A DNA stretch of 64,000 nt, from contig CAJJDO010000070.1 in the NCBI GenBank assembly GCA_905183005.1, positions 253,828-317,827 of the forward strand, in the 5' to 3' direction. This document shows, in pieces, positions 23,381 through 36,000 of the stretch. The stretch's first letter is position 1. The number at the start of each line of letters is the position of its first letter. This DNA comes from Paramecium pentaurelia (taxonomy: Eukaryota; Ciliophora; Oligohymenophorea; Peniculida; Parameciidae). Below the pieces are notes generated by a model. The model had not been told where the DNA came from. It ran no database searches and saw nothing but the letters and a program-made list of their open reading frames with translations. Position numbers and translations under genes: made by a program.

Positions 23381-26283
23381 TCACTATTTATTAAATTTAA
23401 TTTTTTTTTTAAATCTGTCGACAAATTATTTAAAAGAACTTAGCTTTATTTCATTAAATCTTCTCTCTATTATAACTTCATCTATTATTCCTCTATGCAT
23501 TTTTTTAATATTTCAACATATCTTTTAGATTAGATTGTATCTGATTCAATTAATTATTGCTTAAGACTATTCTAATTTGAATGATAATGTTAATCTGTTA
23601 TATGACTTCTCTTTTTCTCAATTGATTTCTATGTAGAATTAGTTTAAAAAGTCTTAAAAGTCATTTTGCTACCAAACATTTTTTAAGGAGAAGTTGAACT
23701 TTGTCTCATATCCTAATTCTCTAGAGTTGCAATCTTTTTTCTTAAGCGCAAGTTTTCTTTGGCTATCTCCTATTATGCCTCAAGCTATCAAAAAAATATC
23801 AACAAGGTACCTTAATTTTTAATTATAAATTCAAACTTTCTAATTACTTAATCCTATCAAAATTTTGAGTATCAGAAACATATTTATTGTATTCCTATTA
23901 TAATTTGCATTCACATAATTATTGTCTATCTGAAACGATTATATCCAAAAGATGCTTTTCAGTTTCTTTTAATTTTAAATTTTCTATCTTTTATTCTTAT
24001 TTTTATAATTACAATTAGAGTTCATTTATCATTGAAACCTTCTCAATTTATTAAAGTTCTAAAGAATGAATTTGTTAATTAAGTTATTCTATCTCCTTAT
24101 TGTCCTTTTTTTCAATTGATCTAGGAGTGTGAATTTATGTAGATTCATAACATTACTCATTCTCTTAAATTACACCTTGTTGTTTTAAAATCAAATTAGA
24201 AATTATCTATTTAAAACTAAGTAATTCATTTATATTTGTTTGATTTAAATTAATCTTTTCCTTCATTGTATCCAAATTATTGATAATAAAATTAATTGTA
24301 TTTTCTACATCCCTTAATTTATCTTCTTCATTCTAAATAACTTATTTATCAATTATTGGATCTGTCTATACTGATATTGATTTAGTTGTCAAATAAGTTT
24401 GTTAAAATTACTCTCTGACTTACCTTTTATTTAATTACAATAATTTCTCTTATAGCTCTGTAATAAGTATCTTCTATTCATTATTCTCTTCACTAAAATT
24501 TATATCTTTAACTTAATACCTTAATTTCTAAAATTTTAGCATCAATTCATTTTAACCATTTAGTTAACCATTCAATTCTATATTCAATTTTTCTAGATCC
24601 TTATATGATTGTTCATATGAATGATAATTGAAAATCAAATTTTAAATTTCTTAACTTTCAAATAAATTTAGTATTTTTACTTGAATTATGTGATGATTTG
24701 TGATGTTTATTTGTCAAATTAGGACATTCTTAAATGTAATTCTTAATTTTGATTTTTAATATCTTAAATTTATTGGATATATTCTTAAATTTATTTTTCT
24801 TATTAATTGATAATCATATTAAGTGAACTTTATTCTTCTTCCAATCTGATTTGTTTCTATTCAAGTGTAGATTAATTTGTTTTCATTTCTAAAATTTATT
24901 ATTGTGATTTAAAGTGTAATTATTATTCTTGAGTTAATTCATCTTTTTTAAGATTCAACTCATTCTATAATTATTGCATCTCATTTAATTTAATATCCAG
25001 TTATTTTCTTACATATAGATATCAAATTACTTAATTGGGATTTCTTCTTCCATATATTGAGATTTCAATAATTTAGATTAAACTTCAATTAGACTATCCC
25101 TTTAATATCTAAATTTGCCTAAATCTTTTTTAGTTTAATTAATTTGAGTTTATTGTTAGAGAATGATTGCTTTATCATTCTATTATAAAAGCATTAAATC
25201 TTATATCTTATGTTTCAGTTCATTAACAACTAATCTAAAATAAAACAATATTGTTTACTTAGATTTATAGAATTTTTTTTATAATTGTGCATATTTATCA
25301 TTTTAAGTTTAGATGGTATCCTCTAAATATTTAATGGTTATTTCATTTTTTTTAATTAATTCATCGTACTATAATATCTCTTAAGCATTCTAATTTAGAT
25401 TAAGTTTCAATAACTCTAATTCAACTAGATTATGTTAATATTGAAGTTAATCTTTTTTGAGTTAATCTAATTTTTGATTTTCTTTTAATTCTGAATCTTC
25501 TTATTCTTTTAATAATTAATCATAACTCTCTTACAACAATTAACTAATAAAATTAAGATAGATTACATTTCTGATTATAAATGTTTATTTTATTCATTAT
25601 CAATTTCTGTTTTAATTTCATCTATATTGATTTGATTACAATTTAATAATAAACTATTAATTTATTATCTAAATAATATATATAACTATAAAAATACTTT
25701 TAGACAGCCACATGATTCCGACTTTCTTTGAGAGACAATTCTAATTTCTATTTTTTCATTTCTATTTTCTTAATTTGTTCTCCCATTTCAACTCTAAAGT
25801 ATAATAACAAATATTTTACATGGTTTCATCTTTCTCAAAAATATTATACTCAAAATCTTAAATTTATTATTTTAGTTGTTATATAGTGTCATCTGCTTTT
25901 CTATTTTATTACTTTTGTTCATGAATGACCAATTTTAATTCAGCAATCTCAGTGTTCTTTAATTAAAGATGCTCATTATGTTCTACAGCAGCAATATGTA
26001 AATCTTTGATTTCTTCTACCAATTATTGATTATTCATTCGTAATTCAGTAATCTGATTAAGTAATAATTATTTTTATTCTTCTTCAATCAATTGTTTATT
26101 GATGGTATCACATAATTCTGTACTGTCATACATTATAGATTATCTATTAAATTGTATATTGAAATTGTCTCTATTCTCCAATTAAACTGAATCTTGCATT
26201 TCCTATTGTAGATCTATTGATGTATTTGAAATCTCATCTTCATTTAATATGAAACTTGATGAAAGTTGATTATGTACAATCAT
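23381..26283 (-). CDS. long coiled-coil protein (958 aa)
   Basis: The frame from ATG 26281-26283 (MIVHNQLSSSFILNEDEIS) to TGA 23381-23383 is continuous after removing one 26-nt intron at 23785-23810, leaving exactly 959 codons. Almost the whole protein is heptad-like and rich in E, K, Q, L, N and I (for example LRMNNQQLVEEIKDLHIAA and LEAQQEIAKENLRLRKKIATLE). No motor, TM or enzymatic motif is visible. It is probably a cytoskeletal or basal-body-associated structural protein, but that is inference from composition only. The start lies 62 bp from the stop of the neighbouring trichocyst matrix gene, which is on the same strand. Confidence 0.75.
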
Positions 26284-26345
26284 GTTTATGATAGTTAAAG
26301 AAATTAGATATAAAAATGAATTTGTTTAACTTTTATTTAATAAGG

Positions 26346-27557
26346 TCAGAATGCACCCTTGAGTTATGATTTAACATAATCGGTGAATCTTGGTTAATTT
26401 AATAAATCCAAGGCTTAATGAGCAGCATTCAATTCTTTATTGTATTCAGCAACTGTGGCATTGTAAACATCGGTGGCGAAAGCAAAATCGTCATTTTCGG
26501 CTTACAATTATCCATTCAATGTATCCAAATCAGCATGTAATTCATCAATCAAATCAAGAGTTTATTCGATTTTGTCTATATTTAATTAATAAATATACTG
26601 GCATTAGCTTCAATTTCAGCTGTTTTGACAACGACTGCTCTTTAGAATTCAGCATGTTCTTAGTTTAATTGAATAACTCTTGCTTCAAAATCTTTTTATG
26701 CTTCAGCTTCATCAGCTGTGATTGTGTTAAGTGAATCAACTAATTAAACTCTCAAATTGTTGAAAGCAACAAGAATCTTTAATAAAATTTATAAAATTAA
26801 ATTACTTCTTTAAGAGCTCCTTAATCAGCAAAGTTAGCTTCAACAGCAATTTCAATAAGAGTCTTGATGAATGTTTAGAAAGTGCTGTGTCTTTTAAGGG
26901 TTTATTAGATTTTTGTCAAATTCTTCTATACCTTTTAGATTTAGACAAGTGATGGAGCTGATAATTGACTGAGTAAACCAAGGGATTCATCAATGGCACT
27001 TATGGCTTCATTATGTTCAGCAACCTTAGCTTCAAAATCAGCATGATCATTAGCTCTTTAGACTGTTGCTTCATTAAGTGTTTTTCTATTTTAAGCGATG
27101 TTTTCTTATAATTATTCAAGTTGGGCAGCAAATCTATCTCTTTATGGGATAAGGACATTATCATAGAAATCATGAGCATTGAACACCTCTAATGATGATT
27201 TTAATCATAATATTACCTCTTTCTTTATCTTAGATTTCTTATTCAAGTCTTGTTACTTCTCTATTGTGAACATCTGTTCTTCTTGCATATTAATGATGGA
27301 CTTCTGCTAATTCTTCATCCAATTCATCAATCTAAATAGACACATTATGATACAAGTTTGGCAATCTCTGTGTTGAGTTCTGCAAGGATACCACCTGTTG
27401 ATAAATGGAGCTCACCAAAATTCAAGATAAAGTTTCCCCATCCTGATTATTTAATTTGGGCAAACATCTTTTAGTCATGACTTGTCCAAACTGATGCTTT
27501 GATATCAATTGCTGTTATGCTAAGAACGAGCAATGTGCAGACTGCTACTTTTAACAT
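26346..27557 (-). CDS. trichocyst matrix protein precursor (369 aa)
   Basis: Secreted structural protein of the crystalline trichocyst core, made as a precursor and cleaved before assembly. ATG 27555-27557 opens a signal peptide (MLKVAVCTLLVLSITAIDIKA). The rest is coiled-coil-prone, alanine- and glutamate-rich, with the family pattern of paired long helices (LDELDEELAEVHHQYARRTDVH; HADFEAKVAEHNEAISAIDESLGLLSQL; DLIDELHADLDTLNGQLQAENDDFA). Four introns of 22, 28, 29 and 23 nt give 370 codons exactly, ending KGAF and TGA 26346-26348. The third intron ends AAAG rather than TAG. GC content is visibly higher than in flanking DNA, as expected for highly expressed genes. It is paralogous to the genes at 31212 and 37888. 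Confidence 0.88.
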
Positions 27558-27992
27558 ATTTTGTTATTATTATTAAAAAAGTCAAAAACGAATACTTCAC
27601 TTTTATATATTGATTAATTAAATTTCATAATTCCCAAGCCTTTCATTAATAATAGAAAATTTATTATTTTAAAAATTCTTCTCAAAAATTACTACAATCT
27701 TTAAAATTTAAGAATTTTAAAATCAATTTAATTTATTTATTGAATCTCTCAATATATTAATCTATAATTAGTTTCTATTTATTAAAATACTAACCTTCTT
27801 TTCCTTATATCTATACAAAGTAACTTATTTTTATATTATTCATAAATGAGTTACAAACAAATAAAGAATAAACAATTATCAATACAGTTTCAAATGATAT
27901 TACTATCAAAATGAATTCTATAATGGTCTTTTGTTAATTTTACAGATTAAACGCCAATTGTTATTTTATTAATAACTACTAATAATTAATTT
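27558..27992. other. divergent intergenic region
   Basis: Separates the trichocyst matrix gene (minus) from the kinesin-like gene (plus). AT-rich, with no open frame or clear element. Confidence 0.5.
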
Positions 27993-29477
27993 ATGAATTT
28001 GTATAGTCCTTCAAATAAAAAAGCAGTTCATATCAATAAGGAATAATTGATGAATTAAAGAAAAAATGAAATTAAAAGAATAGCAAGTGAAGGTAGAAAT
28101 TTCAGATTCCAAATCAAAGAATAAGATGATGAATATTATCTGAATAGAATAATTGCATTAAAAGCAGAAAATGATATAGCCTATAATGATTCAAAAAGAT
28201 AAGAAATTAGTCACGTATTGCTATACAAATATCTAAATATAGATTGATGAGTAGATTTATAAGGAGTTAAACTTTATTAAAAATTAGATTGAGACTGTTA
28301 AAAATGAATTAAAAGTATTAAATTTATTTACTTAAAGCTATGTGACAGTGTAAGTTCAGGTAGAAATAGAAGCAACAATCCTTCCATTATAAGTTCTAAA
28401 ACCTTAGAAACAATGCATTAAAAATTGTCACATATCTACACAAATAATTCTGTCAATCATACTTCAAAAATTAGGAATTTTAGCAATTATGTTATAGAAA
28501 AATAATAGAATCTTAGTCCTAAATCTTAATGTGATCAAAAAATATCTAATTCATATATTAAATGGAAAAATAAAGCTCAATAAGTTAAAAAAAATGAGAA
28601 TAATAATAATAATAATATTTAATAGGGATAATCTAATGATTATCTATTTTGCTTATTCTCAAGATTAAGTAACTCATCCATCATTTAATTAATGGCCAAA
28701 AATAAAATAAAAGTCAATTAAGAAGATAAATGTCGTAATTAATGTTCCTATAAAACTTATACATTCAAAAACAATCTAATTACAACATTTAATGAAATAG
28801 ATAATTTTTATAATCAAAATAAATTTCAAAAAAACTTTATGATTATTGGTGGAAAAAGCACTTCTAAAAAGAAAATAGTAGAATAATTAATTAGATCTAT
28901 GATTTTGTAATTATAGTCAAATGTACTATCAATAAAAGTATCATATGCTATCCATGGATCTATTAGTACACCAGATGTATTTAGATAATTGCCATTCAAT
29001 ATGCAAAATTAAGAAGTTGCTTTATATTAATAAGAATGTCATTTATAAACTCCTGAAGTTATATTTCATCAATTGCAATTATTAATTTAATAATCTCTTA
29101 CAGATCCATATTATTACATTAAATAGTTTTTTCATGATTAACTTTAGATGACTTAAAACCCATAAATAAAGAAAACATTAATGAACTTAATAAATAAAGA
29201 CATTAGTTGTATAAAAGGTTATAATATACAGTTATCAACTTATAATGAAAAATTGTAATATAATATTCTTACAACTAACTATTTAATCTCTAGCAATAAT
29301 TACTCAATCTTTACAGATAATAGTTAAAGTCTTCTTCAAAAAGGGTAAGGACATAATTTTATCCTGGAGTGTTTGGAGTAAATGAATAATGATGAAACTG
29401 TTCGATTATTTTGCATTAATCCTCTAAGATATAGAATTAATGATTCCTTACATCTATTAAAAATGATGATTAATTGA
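27993..29477 (+). CDS. kinesin-like protein with degenerate motor domain (477 aa)
   Basis: ATG 27993 (MNLYSPSNKKAVHINKEQ) to TGA 29475-29477. Introns at 28215-28242 (28 nt) and 28315-28337 (23 nt, ending AAAG) leave exactly 478 codons. The first 100 residues are coiled-coil-like, followed by an S/N-rich linker. The C-terminal 270 residues resemble a divergent kinesin motor by order of elements: YKTYTFKNNLITTFNEIDNF (strand before the P-loop), NFMIIGGKSTSKKK where GQTGSGKT is expected, then IKVSYAIHG (EIYNE region) and VRLFCINPLRYRINDSL (final strand and ETL-like helix). The catalytic P-loop, NxxSSRSH and DLAGSE motifs are not intact. The kinesin assignment is an inference; it could be another fold. 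ATPase activity looks unlikely. Confidence 0.5.
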
Positions 29478-29588
29478 CTTAGAATTGTATATGAAAGTAT
29501 TTAAGATAATTATATTTCTTTAAAAGATATATATTAAATATTTTAATTTTAAATAACATAATGAGATAATTCTAATTCTTCTTTTATT

Positions 29589-31178
29589 ATGATAAAATAT
29601 ATATCTATTTAATACTTTTTCGGCATTTGTACATTAATAATTAATTTTAATTAAATACTATTCATGAAATATAAAAAATTTCTCACTACAGATTGTCTCA
29701 ATTAAATAGTGAAAAATATAGGAAAGGCTCAGATTAGATACTTATAGAACAGAATAATGATTGCATATTAACTAAAACTGGAATTTGTTGGATTATATAT
29801 AACATTTCAAGAAGATTCTCCATTTTTTTAAATCTACTTTGGACCAAATATTAATAATAAAAAATAAGATTACCATGAAATGATAAAGCTTATATAAGAT
29901 AGGTTATCTTAACCTTTTGATAATTTTAATCCTATAGAATCCAAAAAAAAAATATTAGGATTGTTTTCATAATATAATGATAACATGAAAATTAAGTTTG
30001 AATTGGTTTGGAAGTATATTTAATTTGCTTATATTCTATTTAATGAACATAAATGGATAATGAATGATGAAATAAATAAGCATCGTTTATATAGTTATTT
30101 CGTCAGAGATTATGATTATGTTACAAAAAATGAACTAGTACATCCCTCACTTTGGTTGAAATCAGATTCTTTTTTAATTCTTCCAGCTTTAGTTAATCAA
30201 AGCACATTTTTTGATTATATATTTAGTGTAGATAGTGATAAATAAAAAAAAGTATTGAAAGAATACAATAAAATATCCAATTAATTAGCAATATATTTAT
30301 TCGAAATAAGAGATATTCTCTAAGAATTTGCAAAACAAAAACTGTAAATTTAGATATATCCTTCTTTATTAAATTTTAATTTTATTAGAATAGATAATCA
30401 AAAACCTTATTACCTTAATCATTAACATTTTGAAAGGTTTGTAGAATAAAATAGTAAGGTCTATGCAGAAACAAAAAAAAATATAAGCTACTTTGAAGAA
30501 TATTTAGAGAAAAACAATTAAATTTAATTAAGAATATTTAATTTTTACCCATCAGATGAAATAGGTTCTGGATTGACTTTTGTTCAAAATAAACATAGAG
30601 AAGAATATCCAAAAGAATTCTAAGAATATTGGCAGAGTTTATATAAATAAAAATATCCTTCTAAAAGAGATGTGGAGAGTCTATAAATAAAAGCTGTTTC
30701 TCTTGAATACTTGCATTCATTAAATTGTAATGTCAATTCTAGTTTTGATTACATATAGCATATAATAGATCCAGAAAGAATGATTTGCAAGTAATGTAAA
30801 TAGTAGATTGATGATTATGGGTCTCTTTTTTATGATAAAACATTCTACTAATTTTACAAATGCTTAAAAGACATATTATTAAGTCCCTATTATATTGATA
30901 TTCCAGGAGTTTACATTTGTCCAATTTCATTAAAATTAATTGGAATAAAAAATAATTTCATGATTAGCTCATAAATTTTGAATTAAAAAGGAGAGCATTT
31001 GATTACTTTATATAACTAAACATTGAAATTTGAGCTTCGTGAAGAATTTGATGCTGAATTAGAGGATGATGATGAATATTATGAAATAATGAATGGTATA
31101 AGAGAGAAAAATCAAGAATAAACATTAGATGACTTTAATGATGATGAGTAAGATGAAGCAAAATTAAATGAAAAATGA
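29589..31178 (+). CDS. hypothetical protein, 529 aa
   Basis: One continuous ciliate-code frame of 530 codons from ATG 29589 to TGA 31176-31178; a second possible start is MKYKKFLTTDCL, 25 codons in. The N-terminus is hydrophobic. The body has aromatic-rich segments (IQFAYILFNEHKWIMNDE; SYFVRDYDYVTKNELVHPSL), a CKQC pair (ERMICKQCKQQIDD) that could bind metal only if further ligands exist, and an acidic C-terminus (ELEDDDEYYE; DDFNDDEQDE). I recognise no family. It sits 111 bp after the kinesin-like gene on the same strand and converges with a trichocyst matrix gene 33 bp downstream. Confidence 0.65.
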
Positions 31179-31211
31179 ATTTGCTTATATTATTATATTA
31201 ATGTGAACAGA

Positions 31212-32341
31212 TCACTTTCTCTTTAGAGAAGTTTATGAAGCCAATGATCTTACTTAATCTTTAAAGAGTTGGATAACAACATCAATAATAGCATTTTCCT
31301 CTATAATAATTATTACATAATAAAATACCTTATCTTCTAGCAGTTTCTGAGGCATAGAATTCTCTCTTTTCTTCCAAATCAGCTGTAGCACCGGCAACTG
31401 CATTTAATGAATCTTTCCATAATTTAAGAGCCTTGGCTTATTAGGCAAGAACAGCTGGGAGTTACTATGAAATTTGATATATCAATTACAGTTTCTAATT
31501 TTTCAACAAGTCCTGTTCTTCTTTCATGTTCTGAGTTCAACCATGCAACTTCAGCATTAGTATCTGAAACGTATTTAGCAAGGGCGAAGGCAGCATGGAT
31601 TTCTTACTCTTAGAGTGTTGCAAGAGTAGATTCTAATTCGGCTTATAAGTCTTATAAAATTTAAAGGACTTATTCTCCAGTTGTTCCTTCTCTTTTAACT
31701 TCAGCGAGGGATTAGAACTTCTATAAGGCATCTTATTAGAAGAGATGACTGTAAGCAGATAATTTATCAGCAATGGTTTCAGCCTTTTAAACGAGTTCAA
31801 CTCCAGCATTATTTGTTAGAAAACCAGCAACATCTTATTCTAAAAGTTAAACAACACCAATAGCATCAGCATGATCAGCAAGAGACCTAACAAAAAGTCC
31901 ATTGGCCCAACATCTTTAATCTTAAAGTTAAGCATTTCTTCTTTCAATTTCAGCAAGTCTAGATTCAGCCCAAGTTAACCATTAATATCCATCCTAATTA
32001 TATTTTATAAATAAAATACTCTAATTTAAGCTTCAACATCACCTCTAACTGCTCCAAGAGCTTCCCATTATTATTTATTAAGTGAGGCAACATTTGTCAA
32101 ATCCCCAATAACTTAAGTGAAGATTTCTAAAGATATTTCACTTAATACCTTCATCTGTATTGTTCTTCTTGTCAGCAGCAGCTTAAACATTAACGTTTTC
32201 TGTTTTGAGATCTCTCAAAAGGTTATATACTGATTCGACTGCATCATTTCCTCTTGTTCCTGTTTATAGTAAAACAGCGAATTTGTTTGCATCTACAGCA
32301 AATATAGTAGCCACTAAGCAAATTATCAAAAGAGCTCTCAT
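31212..32341 (-). CDS. trichocyst matrix protein precursor (342 aa)
   Basis: Signal peptide MRALLIICLVATIFAVDA from ATG 32339-32341, then an acidic, helical, alanine-rich chain typical of the trichocyst matrix family (LNKQQWEALGAVRGDVEAQI; ESRLAEIERRNAQLQDQR; HADAIGVVQLLEQDVAGFL; LQAELESTLATLQEQEIHAA). Four introns (22, 26, 25 and 28 nt, all ending TAG) leave 343 codons exactly, ending SLKRK and TGA 31212-31214. The chain shares the NHADA-type helix motif and overall architecture with its two paralogues but differs widely in sequence, so they are different subfamilies rather than recent copies. Expected to be stored in the trichocyst and to expand on exocytosis. Confidence 0.87.
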
Positions 32342-33097
32342 TATTTTAATTTTAATATTGTAAAAAACGGGCACATTAATCATGCATTTTATAATAAATC
32401 ATTTTATATTCTTTACAAAATCTAGAGTAATAACAAGATTTTTTGAGTGTGCTTATCCTTCTTTTTTATATTCAAATTTCTAGAATTATACAAATTATTC
32501 ATTAATTTAATATAATTTCTTAATGGGTAATTAAAGATTTAAAAAAAAAAGTAAAATGAATTAGTATAGAATTTTTAAATCTTAGTAATTCTATTTACAA
32601 TTGAAATAATAATTATTTTATATTATTTATGTCAATTTTTTATGATTCTTTATTATATACTTTGATTTTGTTTATAAAATGCAAAAATAATCTTACCATT
32701 ATTGTGTAATTTTTATATAAATTTTTAATTATAGATATACATATTAATTATAAATTAATTTACATTAAAAAAATAATGGATGCTAAAACAAAAGAATATC
32801 CAAGGGTTCAGATAGTAATTCTTATTGGATTTTGTAATTAAATATAGGTTTTTATTATAAAATCATAAGACTGAGAGAATTTTTATTTTAACCAAGAATT
32901 TTACAAAATTTTGATTCTTTAAGATTATTAGCATAATCTAAATAATAATTAAGAATCAATATTAAAAAATATTATTAAACTGAAATTAACATATTTTAAA
33001 TATGTAATCTACCATATTAAAGTTTAACAAAAAATAATATAGATAGATAAATATTATTAATTAATTTTATTATGTATAAATTTATAGTAAATTTTAA
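32342..33097. other. intergenic region with a possible kinase-gene remnant
   Basis: 756 bp without a supported gene. At 32776 an ATG opens about 30 codons that begin MDAKTKEYPRVQIVIL before TGA. This resembles the start of the tandem kinase gene at 54467 (IDAQTIQYPKRQFYII), with matching bases over most of a 33-nt stretch. It may be a truncated relic of a related gene. The remainder is plain AT-rich DNA. Confidence 0.35.
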
Positions 33098-36000
33098 TCA
33101 TTAGGATATTCCTTCATCTTTTATAATGGACTTGAAATTTCTATAAAAAAATTCATCAAAAATTAATGTTTGTCTTGGAAATAAAAATATAGTTTATTTG
33201 ATTGATTAAAACTACTATTTATGTCGTTTATTTCCAAAAATTATATAAATAACAAAACATATGAACTAAAATGTTAAGAAAGCAATACAGGGTAGTTTAG
33301 TATAAAACATTAAAAGTTAACAAGAATCAAGCAAAGTAAGATATAAGTTATAAATTATAGTTGACATAACATTTCCTAAGATAGTTGCTCCTTCTAATTC
33401 AAGTTTTGTATCTGTGGGTAATAAAGTAAAATTTTTTGTTTCATATTATTATGCTTTTATTGTTTAGAGAATATAAGCTAAAATTTAAGATAATCCTTTT
33501 TAAAGATTTCCATTCATAACAATAGGGCAAATAGTTTTGGAAAGATCTTTAAATTAATCTGTTTGATATTCACATAAATTGCCTTCATTAACATTCTTAT
33601 AAAATGTAATGGCATTTTAATCGAATAAATATTGATCTGAACTAAAATCTAAATTTTATTTTGAAAATTCTTCAACTTTATCATAAGCTTTAAATAATAC
33701 TTAATAAATCCCTTCAACTTCTTGATCTGATAAAAAAAAGTATCTTAATGTTCTTCTATATAAGACTTCTCTTTAGGCATAGATTGTTGGGATATCTACA
33801 CCTAAATCACTAATTTATTAATAGATAACAGCAGTTTTTTCATATTTTTCTAAATATCTTTATATGATAAGGAATATTGACAAAAAGAAGGATAATTGTA
33901 AAATAAAATGAAATGAGGTAATAATTATGCAGTTTTTTAAATCATTATTATAAAGATAAACATTTTTTTATTCTTTTTTGGTTAGATGTCTAGTTTTAGA
34001 TGGATGAGATTATTCTAATTCAATATCAATTGCTTCAATATCAAATTCATATGATTTGATTTTTTAAATTTCATTATTAATAATATTAAGATGTTTTTAT
34101 AATCTTTATTTTTCATCATCAATAATTACTGAATCTAAGCTCATTAAATATAAGAATATTTTATGCATTATAGAAATATAATCTTTGTAATGTGATATTA
34201 TTATAAGACTCAAAAGGAAACTAAAAATAGTAAATGGTAATAAAACTGATAACCATTTTTATTACTCTAAAGTTGATCTCTACAATGTAGCATCTAATAC
34301 AATTTAATTTAAACCATCAAAGGTTTATTTTATAGTCAAATAATTTTTGGCAGTGAAATAAAAGAAAGGACTTTCAAATACAACAGATTTAGATGTTAGA
34401 CCAATTTTAAAATCATATTGGTAATTAGTAAGTATATTAATTAATGATCTTATTGTTACATTTCTTATTTCTCCTTAATAGGAATTTTCTAAAAAATAAA
34501 TACTAATATTTTGATTAACTGATAATTGATCTATTTCTTCTCTTTATTAAACTTTATACATACTATCTCTTAAATGATTAAACATTAATTCAAATGTAGA
34601 AAATGGATATATTGTTAATTGATTATATTGTGAAATATTTATAAAACCACCTGCTAATTGTTCTCTATAATTAACTTGTGAGAAACGAGATACATAAAAT
34701 GATTCATATGGTTCTACAACATCATATCTAACTGATAGAATTTGAATATCAAATATAAATTATTCAAGATTTTCTATCATCACTATAAACTAAAATATAA
34801 TTACAATATAATTATACTATAATTAGACCAATCAAAATGATTGATATATAAAGTGCAATAAATTTATTCATTTGAATTATTTTCTTAGATTGCTTTTCTG
34901 ATTTCATTAAAACAGATATAATTTCAAATTTTTTATAATATTTTGATTTTTTTATTGCTGTAATTGAAGATGTAGATCCAATTTCATTTATTTCTTCTTC
35001 ATGAACAATTTTATTCATTTATTTTTTTAAATCATCATCTTATGAAAATCTTGAACTATGTAATATTCTATTTTATGATAATGGTTCAAATAAATTTTAG
35101 ATTTTATAATAATCCATTAATTACTATGTACCCATAGCATTCATATCTGTATTAAATACAATTTGAGGATCCTACTATAATATACATAATGATCCTTCAG
35201 GATTGATTCTATTATCAGTATCTGAATATGGTATCATTTTTTCACATGAATAATCAACTTCACTATTAATATTCATTATTTTTTAAGTAGAACAAGGAAA
35301 TTAGGAAGTTGAAGTTCTATAAACAGTTGAAGTTTCTTCTCTTAATTTTCTAGATATAGGTCTAATATTGTCTAATTCAACGAAATAGCATTAAAATTAA
35401 TTATGAAATTTCTTTTCAATCTTGATATTTGCATTATATAAAAAAAATCCTTATTGATTATGATAATCTTTTAATAATTTAATTTCTTAATTTAAAAAAA
35501 TATCTTGAGTAGTAGATATAAATTATTAAAAATTAGGTATAATTTTTTAGATTGATGTTTAAGGTGTTTTGGTTTCACTAAAAAATAGACTATCTTAAAT
35601 ATCTGAACTAATATTAATAATATCTAATTAATTATCAACAGCTAAATAGGAACGGTATTCTTGACTATCATAAAAGAATAAAATAAATGAAAATTTATCA
35701 GAAGTTGTATGATTTATACTAACCATTATTTGAATTGGTAACATAACTTTATCTTATATTTTAAGAAAGGCTAGATTTTATTATTGATAATATTTATTTT
35801 TACCATTATTTAAGAAAGATTCTACAAGTTGACGATGATATGAAATTACATATTCTGGTAAGAAAATATTAATTTCATTATTTTGATGATTTTTAGATTA
35901 ATTTATTTTTAAAGATTCTAAAATAAAGACTGCTTAACTTGATTTTTTAGTTATAAGAACATCCAAATCAGATGTAAGTTCAGTAATGAAATAAGCAGGA

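Noticed and set aside
23189..23443. Plus-strand ATG ORF of 84 codons
   Set aside because: It overlaps antisense the 5' end of the channel gene and the tail of the coiled-coil gene. Composition is F/N/S-rich and shadow-like.
26390..26668. Plus-strand ORF of 92 codons
   Set aside because: Antisense to the trichocyst matrix gene, whose exons account for the sequence with exact frame arithmetic.
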